A stretch of 64,000 nucleotides of DNA. Origin: Heloderma charlesbogerti. Its lineage: Eukaryota > Chordata > Lepidosauria > Squamata > Helodermatidae. The stretch lies in NCBI GenBank assembly GCA_026122225.1, contig JANEZZ010002696.1:124001-188000 (forward strand), in the 5' to 3' direction. Within the stretch, counting starts at the first letter, position 1. Each line of letters opens with the position of its first letter. The translations under genes were made by a program, and so were the position numbers. Below are positions 56,345 through 64,000 of this stretch, piece after piece. The notes beneath the pieces were generated by a model that made no database searches, was not told where the DNA came from, and saw nothing but the letters and a program-made list of their open reading frames with translations.

Positions 56345-56770
56345 AAACCATAGTTTCCCACTGGCCAGCAATACCAAAATAAGAAACAGTTCACACAGAA
56401 CTACAACCCAGGTTTTTTTTTTTCACTTCCACAGCAAGTGGGAGTGGCCAAAGAACCTAGGGATGTGCCATCCCTGGATTGTTTGACATGATGTGCAAAC
56501 CAAGAGCTCTGGTTTGTTGTGGGAGAGACAAGTCAGGTTGTTTAGATGCTCTTGTTTTCGAAGGGTGTGATTGGGCAGCCTGTACCAGCATTCTGCTACA
56601 TTCACAACAACCCAGTTTTGTTTTTGTTTTTTAAAGTCTGGGTTTTGTGATATGCGAACTGGGCTCATGGCTTGAAGTGGGTGTTCGAACCATGGTTTGT
56701 GCAAACTCTGATTTGAGCCCTCTTTATAAGTGGTTTGTGTAAAGGGGTTCCATGTGTAGAATGGCCAGCA
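56345..56770. mobile_element. Long foldback element, degenerate
   Basis: Contains GTTCACACAGAACTACAACC on the left, ACAACCCAGTTTTG in the middle and AACCATGGTTTGTGCAAACT on the right, arranged like the 60.2-kb foldback. Pairing is weaker. Confidence 0.45.
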
Positions 56771-57129
56771 AGGCAGCACTGCTGGCTTCCAAGTAGCATT
56801 GGTCCCTAGCTGTGCCTCCTGATGTCCATGTATTGTGTGTGTTTTTCTGTATGGGGGAAGCCTTCACACGTAGAGGGTCTGCTCACATAGGCTTCTCTCC
56901 ATTCTAGGACCCTTATCACATGGAGTTCCAGAACACGTGGGAGCCTACATGTGTAGAAGTCTACATGCATAGGCTTTCCCTGTGCAGACATCCACATGGA
57001 TGTTGGGGTTGGGGCCAGACTGTGTGGTCCTGCTGCTCCTTTTATGTATGGCGCCCTCTTCCCATGAATAACACACACAAAGCCTGTGGTATGATGTCCA
57101 AATTGAGAATTGTAGTCATCGCTCTTCCC

Positions 57130-57247
57130 CTGAAGATCACAATTGGGCTACAACTCCGATTAGCCCCAGCCACCATAGCCAGTGGTAAGGGAAGATATGG
57201 AGTTATAGTCCAAAACATCTGGAAGGCCCTAGGTTGGGGAAACCTAA
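57130..57247. mobile_element. Palindromic MITE, family E
   Basis: GGGCTACAACTCCGATTAGC on the left; GGAGTTATAGTCCAAAACAT and GGCCCTAGGTTGGGGAAAC on the right. Confidence 0.72.
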
Positions 57248-57730
57248 TCTAATACAGTGCTTTGTTTCCATGTAGAGAAAACTGATCCATTTTGGCTTCA
57301 TTCTAGCAAAACAATACTGCTTTGTGTATATGGATGTGTTACTAAATTGTATTTTGAGAATTGTCTATGCATAATGGAACTCTCATTTACTTAGGCTTAT
57401 TTGAACAAAACCAGTAAATTTTCATCCAGCAAGTTTTACTGCTGGAGTGGATGGCTTTTTGTCTGAGCATTCTCTTTTGAAATATCTAGATTCTCTGGAA
57501 TAGCAGGTTTAAAGCATGGGTATGTAACTGATACTGTGCTATGAGTAAGGCCTTACATATGTGAAACTAGGTAATTGTAGCTACTATACTTGTATACTAC
57601 TCTTTCTCAAAGGACCTGAGCACCCTTTGCTTATATTTCCCTGGTGGTCTCCCACTCAGGCAGCTTATAGCCAAACCAGTTTAGCTTCAGTAATAGAACT
57701 GTGTCATATATCTTCTGACATTCTCTAGGC

Positions 57731-57865
57731 CAGGGGTAGGCAACCCAGTGCCCTCCAGATGCTTTGGACTATAACTCCCATAACTCCTGACCTTTGGTCA
57801 TGCTGGCTGGGGATGATGGGAAATGTAGTCCAAAATATCTGGAGGGTGATAGGTGTCTACCCCAG
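57731..57865. mobile_element. hAT-type MITE, CAGGGGTAGGCAAC ends (family D)
   Basis: CAGGGGTAGGCAACCCAGTG starts the element and GTGTCTACCCCAG ends it; GGACTATAACTCCCATAACT and its partner GATGGGAAATGTAGTCC form the inner arms. Flanks CTCTAGGC and CTGTAGGT agree at 6 of 8. Confidence 0.82.
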
Positions 57866-58545
57866 CTGTAGGTCACTGCTGTGTTGACTGTTCCTTGCTG
57901 CTGTTTTATTTTTTGGGATGTAGAAATTTCTATGAGAAACACAGTGTGATTAGCATGTCAATTATCTCTGGAACCCCCAAGGAATATCCTGTGACTAAAG
58001 GATCATTGGTCTTGTTGTTGCTTTAACAGTTCCTAATGATGTTTTCACAGGTGATTAGTCACCTTTTGGCTTCTGTTCTTCTTGCAGGATGTTACTGTGT
58101 CCAACTCTGTTCCCACAGTAAGCGTGAGATAATTTATAACTAATCCTGATTTGATTATGTGACAGTGTCACTTTTGGAAAAATGCTTGGTAAATGGAAGA
58201 AAAGCATGGGGAGGTTAGAGAGGAGAGCACATATTGAGCAAGTACTTCTTAGATATCACAGTCAGTCATGAGTAGCGCTGTAATGTTAGGTATATTTACA
58301 GATGTTTTGTGATGATTTCATAGTGATGACTTGATAGTGATGACTCACACTTGTTTTTTCCACTTGAATTTTCTGTAAAAGTAGTAATTGGTAAGCCACT
58401 AGTTGCCTTAAATTCCTTGTTTTAATATTTCTTTTACAAATCAAATTTGTTTCTAACTTGTAGTATCCTAAAACAAATTCCTCCCCCCAAAAACTACCAG
58501 TATCTTTTCATTATATTCTAACGTTCTTGGAACTCTTTGGCTTAG

Positions 58546-58790
58546 AGCCAGTGTGATGTAGTGGCAAGAGTGTTGGACTAGGACCCGGGAGATCCAGGTT
58601 CTAGTCCCCACTCGGCCATGGAAGCTCACTGGGTGACTTTGGGCCAGTCACAGACTCTCAGCCCAACCCACCTCACAAGGTTGTTGTTGTGAGGATAAAA
58701 TGGAGAGGAGGAGGATAATGTAAGCTGCCTTGGGTTCCTTGCAAGAGGAAAAAAGGCGGGGTATAAATGCAATAAATAATAATAAAGAGG
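58546..58790 (+). mobile_element. Sauria SINE, complete
   Basis: The tRNA-like head GCCAGTGTGATGTAGTGGCA, B box GGTTCTAGTCC, body CTCGGCCATGGAAGCTCACT and TGTTGTGAGGATAAAATGGA, and tail GGCGGGGTATAAATGCAATA follow the classical Sauria order. It ends in an AATAAT tail. Confidence 0.9.
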
Positions 58791-58794
58791 GAAT

Positions 58795-58963
58795 GCCCAC
58801 TCCCAGTGTGCTAGACAATTCAGAATTATAACCCAAGAACAAACTATGGGTTATAACTCTGGGTTGTTTCTCCCTCAACAGCCCAGAGTCCTGGGTTTGG
58901 ACATCATAGAGAAAAACCCAGGGACAGAGTATCTCTGGGTTGTTTAGCACACTGGAAGTGGGC
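58795..58963. mobile_element. Foldback MITE
   Basis: Termini GCCCACTCCCAGTGTGCTAG and (inverted) GCCCACTTCCAGTGTGCTAA match at 22 of 24 including the next bases. It starts 5 bp after the Sauria SINE tail, so one may have inserted next to or into the other. Confidence 0.82.
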
Positions 58964-59239
58964 AAGTGGTTGGGAGCCAGCATGCTCGCTTGCTCCTATG
59001 TGCTCCCAAACAACTGGGTTTCGTTGTGCGAACTAGGTCATTGTTTTAAACAAAGACTTACACTGTAGATCATTGTCACTGTTTAAAACAAACATTTACA
59101 CTCTCTTTAAAGGATGCTTTTGTATGTGAGGGTATGGGTTTTTTTTTTTCTTGCGGGCTTTCTAAAATATGTGCCTATTATTAAAAGGACTGTAAGTGCT
59201 TATAGTTTAGACCACTGGTTAGCCATTGGTCCAATAATC

Positions 59240-59335
59240 TTCAAGTGCATTCCTATGCAGGGCTACTCAGAAGTAAACTTCATTGAGTTCAATGGGGCTT
59301 ACTTCCAGGAAAGTTTATAAAGGATTGCAGCCTAA
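59240..59335. mobile_element. Family C MITE
   Basis: GTGCATTCCTATGCAGGGCT, CTCAGAAGTAAACTTCATTG, ATGGGGCTTACTTCCAGGAA and AAAGGATTGCAGCC are in the family order. Confidence 0.75.
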
Positions 59336-59781
59336 GTAACGTATCCTAGCATTATCCAAAGCAATCTGAATGCACATGACATACCTCTGATGCTAAGTCA
59401 GATAGACAGAAGTGCAGGTCTTCAGAAATCTGTCGAAATTCTGAATTTAGCTGTCCTGTCCTGTCATTCTTTTCTGTTATTAGAATGCAGTACCTTAAAC
59501 CTTCTCTCTGTTAATCTGAAGTGTAAAACTGGATCTCAAACATCTTAAATCTACAGGGTCCAGGCCTGCACCCAGTTACATCTAATTGCTTTCAGTAACA
59601 TCTGTGATCTGGTAACTGAATAGCTGCACGTTCACATATTATGACAAACAATTTATTTTCTACTACAGACATTTAATCCCTTCTTGTAGTGAAGTGAACC
59701 AGTCTTGACAGAGGACAGTTTACAGTCAGCAACTGTGGGTTTAAATGGGGGAATATTGGAGAAAGAGATTGATTTACAGTC

Positions 59782-59908
59782 TTCCCTGACCCTTCAGATG
59801 TTTTGGACTTCAACTCCGATCAGCTGTAGGTAGCATGGCTAATTGTCAGGAATTTTGGGAGTTGTAATCCAAAACATCTGGAGGGCACCAAGTTGGGGAA
59901 GGCTGGGT
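59782..59908. mobile_element. Palindromic MITE, family E
   Basis: GTCTTCCCTGACCCTTCAGA and GGACTTCAACTCCGATCAGC on the left; GGGAGTTGTAATCCAAAACA and GGGCACCAAGTTGGGGAAGG on the right. Confidence 0.82.
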
Positions 59909-60233
59909 TAGGAGTATGACTGGACATATAAGAGATAGTAATAGTAAGGGAAATCTTCGGAGTCCAAAGAGAAGAAATGAACTCTGGGTGATACAACTAG
60001 AAATGGGCATAGCACAATAGGACCAGTTTGCATGGAGATCAGTGGAGGATCAATTGCATTTTTCTTGTGGGATCACTGTTCCAAGTTATTCACCTCCAGT
60101 TTATGTCTGTATATTTATACAGAGCTTCTTAGCAATCTTGGATTCTTAAACATAAATTAAAATGGTATTCTCTTCCACTATCTAAGGGACTCTCCAGTAC
60201 TGAAAGAAACCTATCAAAGCTCTCATCTGTACT

Positions 60234-60652
60234 TGGGACACTTTGCATGTGACGGCAGCAGTTCCTGAGTTGTTTAACCCAAGAATTGTGGGAATGAGCA
60301 GAGTGTGCTCATCACTTGTGCTTTTCATTAACAACCCAGGAACACCCTATTCCAGTGTTGTTTTGTGACATGTGAACCTGAAAACTCTGGGTAGTTTATG
60401 GGTTAAACAATCCAGAGTTAAATCAGCAATTGCCCATGGTTTGTTGTTGGGTTAACTCTGGGTTGCTCAACCCATAAATGACCGAGAGTTCTGGGTTCAC
60501 ATGTCACAAAACAACCCAGGAATGGACGTTCCTGGGTTGTTAATTAAAAGTGGAAGCGACCAATGTGCAGCTTGTATGTTCCTCTTGTCCCCACAATTCC
60601 TGGGTTAAATAACCCAGGACTTGCCACTGTGATGTGTGAACCAGCTCTATTC
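60234..60652. mobile_element. 400-bp foldback element
   Basis: Two arms of about 200 bp each pair around a centre near 60,443. Matching blocks are TTGTTTAACCCAAGAATTGT with ACAATTCCTGGGTTAAATAA, TTAACAACCCAGGAA with TTCCTGGGTTGTTAA, and TTGTGACATGTGAACC with GGTTCACATGTCACAA. No ORF. Confidence 0.85.
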
Positions 60653-61299
60653 TTCACAGGCTTCTCATATGCAGACATGAGTGGATAGCAGCATGGAGAT
60701 TAGTGTGAGGGAGAATAGGTGAGTGGAAGGCCCCATACCTTTCTCTCCTTGGATGTAATTTGGTCCTTGAAAATAGCTGCAATAAATAATCAAATTTTAA
60801 TGCCTTCCTTATTTAAGCTGTAATTGCTTAATGTAGAACACGAACTCAGTTATTGCTCATTTTTGTGGATGCTTGCTATTTTGAGGAAAAACATCTGTTT
60901 AAACATACATATACAGAGTTAGAAATGCACATTTTGGTGGTTTATAAGTAGAGGTACAATTTTAAATATGCCTTCATAGAAAATATCTTTCCTGTGGTTA
61001 GGAAACTGCGGTATAACCATTTAGCTCTCTATCTTTATTTGCTAAAAAGTTCCAAATGATTATTTAAAGACACATGCCATATAAAAATGCCGAACTTTAA
61101 ACTACATATTGATAATGGTATATAGTAGAGCTGGTATTCAGCTAATTTCTAGATAAAGGAGGGACAAGGTGTTCCATGGCGTCCCTCCTTTTCCCAGTAA
61201 GTCTGCTTTTGCTTTTTGTGGTTGTGCAGTTTCCACCTGAAAAATGCAAGCAAATTACTTGCTTCCTGTGTGGAGTAGCAAGCTGGGTTGCTAAGAGTG

Positions 61300-61425
61300 G
61301 CCTTCCCCATCCTGATGCCCTCCAGCTGTATTGGATTACAACTACCATCATAATGAGCAAGCATGGCTGGCTGATGGGAGTTGTAGTACAACACATCTGG
61401 AGGGCACCAGGTTAAGGAAGGCTGC
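61300..61425. mobile_element. Palindromic MITE, family E
   Basis: CCTTCCCCATCCTGATGCCC and GATTACAACTACCATCATAA on the left; GATGGGAGTTGTAGTACAAC and GGAGGGCACCAGGTTAAGGA on the right. Confidence 0.85.
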
Positions 61426-62102
61426 TGAAGACGATATCTACTGGCAGCACTTTAGTCTGTTCTTTGAACCCATCTTTCCAGCCAGTAGTGCCCTAGAGCA
61501 GATCCAATGTTGCTTGCAGTGTCTATTCAGCCATAGAAATGGAGCCTGGACATCTCTGTTGAGGATCTTGCTTTTCCGCAATCAAATCCAGAAAAGGAGC
61601 ACTTTACCCAGGGTGCAGTACGAACTGCACTAGCTGTTCAAGGGGAGAAACACTTCTTCAAACACAACCCCAAATTTCAGCAACCACCACTTCTAGTAGA
61701 AGATAAATGATCTTATTTGTGTACATTTTTTTTCTGTGAAGCATGACTATCCAGCTTGATCAGTGCATGTCCCAGCCCTTGGCAAAGAGCTGTGTTCCCC
61801 AGATTCAGTAGCATCCAGTAATAATGTATGATTATAGGTTTCCTCTTCAGCAGCTGGAGGTGAAAGCTTTCCCCCTCTCTCCTGTGATCTGATGAGCCTC
61901 CTAGCAGATGCTCTTTAATCTTTACTGCTATTGCTGCTCATTCGACATAGTGTGTGTGCGTGCGCGTATGTAGTAAATCCCTGCCCACAGGAAAATGAAA
62001 CAAAGCAACCATTTTAGTGTATTGCATTACTGAGGTGAAAACATAGAAGTTAAGCTCTAGCAGTAATTTTGACATATCTGTGGCAGAAGGCCCTTGCTTT
62101 TG

Positions 62103-62215
62103 CTGGAGAGGGGCTGTAGCTCAGTGGTAAAGCACATGCTTTGCGTGCACAAGGTCCCAGGTTCAATTCCTGGCATCTCCAGGTAGTGGGGCTGGGAAAG
62201 AATCCTGCCTGTGGA
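62103..62215 (+). mobile_element. tRNA-derived SINE, 5' part
   Basis: GGGGCTGTAGCTCAGTGGTA, CTTTGCGTGCACAAGG and the perfect B box GGTTCAATTCC give the best-preserved tRNA-like head in the window; truncated after AAAGAATCCTGCCTG. Confidence 0.88.
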
Positions 62216-63602
62216 TTATGCAAGGGTTGTTTAACCCTCACATAAGCCAACCCTGCCAGGTTCCACAACAGAACAATCCCCCAGCACAGGGGTTGGTTAT
62301 ATGAAACGGCACCCTTAAATAAGGCACAGTGGGTGATTTCATTGTCCAGACCGGCCCAGTGCAAAAAGGCACTGAAGTAGAGGAGCTCTCCAATGTAAAG
62401 CCTCTGTTGGCGTAGAGAAAGCCACCTATCCACATGAGCAGCCATTCTACGCTAAAGTGGTGCCCATTTGGTAGCCCTTAACTAGCATGCCTTAACCATT
62501 CAAATTTTACATGATTGATCAGCATGATTTGAAAACAGGATAAGGGCATGGATTCTTCCATTGTTTCCTAAATAGGCATTGGGTGTATTCCCACAATCTT
62601 ATGTCAATCCAAATCCTTTTTGAATAAAGGCTCTGAAAAGATTAACTTGGAATGTTGTAATAGTGTCGTGGATTAGAATCTCTTCCCCACCGTTAATGCT
62701 CTATGAATGACTTGAAAAAGTTGAGACCTATCTCAACCAAATCCAGAAGTGGAACACTAATTGACTCTACAGTCAACAGTCCTTTTGTTACTGTGTATGT
62801 TAAGGGTGAGTGCTGTGACCCTGTGAGACATCCCCCCCTCCCCCCGCTTCCTTCCCTGGTAGCAGAATTGCACTGTATTCTTGGACATGGCTGGAAAAAT
62901 ACTAGGGACCTAGAAATTTGCTTCTGGTGTAGTTAGGAATTTGTTTTTGTTTTTCTCAATCCTGTGCAGGGCAGGCTCCTAAGAAGCCGAAACTTCTTTT
63001 CTGTTTGGATGTTTCATGCAGGGGTTGGTCCCATTTATATAAAACAAGAAGAACAAAGGACAGTTCCTGTTTCTGTGACTCCATCTTTTAAACTGATAGA
63101 CATCCAAAATGAACTGTGGGTGGGAGGTGTTAAGAGCGCCTTTTTTTGTACTCAGTTGTTGGGTTAGGGCTCACCCGCTAATTAAAACAAAGGTGACTTA
63201 AGAGTGGATGACAGATCTGGTTCTCCTTCATAAAGGAAGCAGGTGCTTTTATTGCATAGGTGAGACAGAAATATATTTTTCCTTGTTAAAAATATGGCCT
63301 AGCTGCTGTACCAGAACCTCTGATCTACCTACTTGGCCTTATTAAGAGGAGGAAAACAATCACAACTTAATAATTCTTTGAAATGCCTAATTCCATCCAG
63401 TTCTGTGTCAAGATTTATTTAAGAACTGCCTGTTAGTTGCAGATACCTTCAAACTGCTGGTCGAAATAGAACCCGTTTCTTGCCTGTCTTAACAGAGATT
63501 TAAAACCGAGTCCGTAAAGAGGGTTGGGAGATGGATTTTCTCGTTTCAGCATGTACTTCTGCTTATTGTTCTAAGGCAAATAGGATTGATTCGTGCATTG
63601 GC

Positions 63603-63672
63603 ATGTAAGGATGCAACTCTATGCCAACTTAGTGGGAAGTAAATTTCATTGTAAATTGCAGTGAGATCTACT
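63603..63672. mobile_element. Family C MITE, partial
   Basis: GGATGCAACTCTATGCCAAC, GGGAAGTAAATTTCATTG only; right arm degenerate. Confidence 0.5.
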
Positions 63673-63740
63673 GTGTAAAAATAAGATCAAGCTGCTCAGC
63701 GGTTTGCTATCTTCCAATGATTGTTATGTCACATTAACAG

Positions 63741-64000
63741 TAGGGCTATAATGTTTAATTGATTAATTGATTGGTTTGATTAATTGATTTTTTGGGGGAA
63801 AAGTCTAATCAGATAAAATGGTGCTCCCAATTATATACTTAATGTGCTTATAAAAACTGCAGATGATGATGCCTCCTAAAACATCTGTGCTTCTTGCTTC
63901 AGAAATACTGTGTGTACTCGTATATAAATTTCACTCGTATATAACCTAAATCAATAGGTTAACTGATTAAAACAAATATGATTAACCAGTTACATTTCTT
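63741..64000. mobile_element. Candidate hAT-like element with TTTAATTGATTAATTGATT end, cut by window end
   Basis: TAGGGCTATAATGTTTAATT is followed by repeated GATTAATTGATT units, and a related TTAACTGATTAAAAC block lies near 63,958. Resembles a TAGGG-type hAT end, but the other end is beyond the window. Confidence 0.4.

Noticed and set aside
62103..62175. tRNA gene
   Set aside because: A and B boxes are good, but the sequence continues into the SINE body shared with other copies and does not close a proper acceptor stem.

Overview
This window is vertebrate nuclear DNA, most likely from a squamate reptile. The evidence is spliced vertebrate exons with conserved phases, a 5'-truncated Bov-B (RTE) LINE with its typical 3' tail, Sauria-type tRNA SINEs, many L2-type LINE fragments, a 5S-rRNA-headed SINE with a CR1-like tail, and a dense load of small palindromic DNA transposons. 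Nothing suggests a prokaryotic, viral or plasmid origin. The species cannot be named from the sequence.

Region 1 (about 1-20.8 kb, + strand): the last seven coding exons of an elongin A gene (ELOA family), with introns of 1.1-6.2 kb. The exons encode 285 residues, including the BC box that binds elongin B/C, and end in a TGA followed by an AATAAA signal. The 5' exons lie outside the window. The largest intron holds a 3.08-kb hAT transposon (11,047-14,129) with perfect 8-bp target-site duplications and a broken transposase. The last intron holds a three-level nest of mobile elements (18,826-19,912).

Region 2 (about 20.8-49.8 kb): intergenic, with no host gene recognised. It contains a Bov-B LINE copy, two nearly identical L2 fragments in opposite orientation, hAT-type and Harbinger-type miniature elements (several with intact target-site duplications), tRNA-type and Sauria-type SINEs, and a 5S/CR1 chimeric SINE.

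Region 3 (about 49.8-51.3 kb): a CpG island with CCAAT boxes, a TATA-like box, an Sp1-type GC box, a GCC-rich 5' UTR with a small polyalanine upstream ORF, and the first coding exon of LRRC1 (Lano), a LAP-family leucine-rich-repeat polarity protein. Region 4 (51.1-64 kb) is LRRC1 intron 1, filled with SINEs and foldback elements; no second exon was recognised.

The two host genes are unrelated in function (Pol II elongation/ubiquitylation and epithelial polarity) and lie head-to-tail about 30 kb apart. From memory, the human ELOA and LRRC1 genes lie on different chromosomes, so this ELOA-type gene may be a paralogue or mark a lineage-specific rearrangement. The most unusual content is mobile: a 5S-derived SINE head that has also become the arms of a long inverted repeat inside another transposon, and two palindromic element families that carry sequences resembling the ZNF143/THAP11 motif in inverted pairs.
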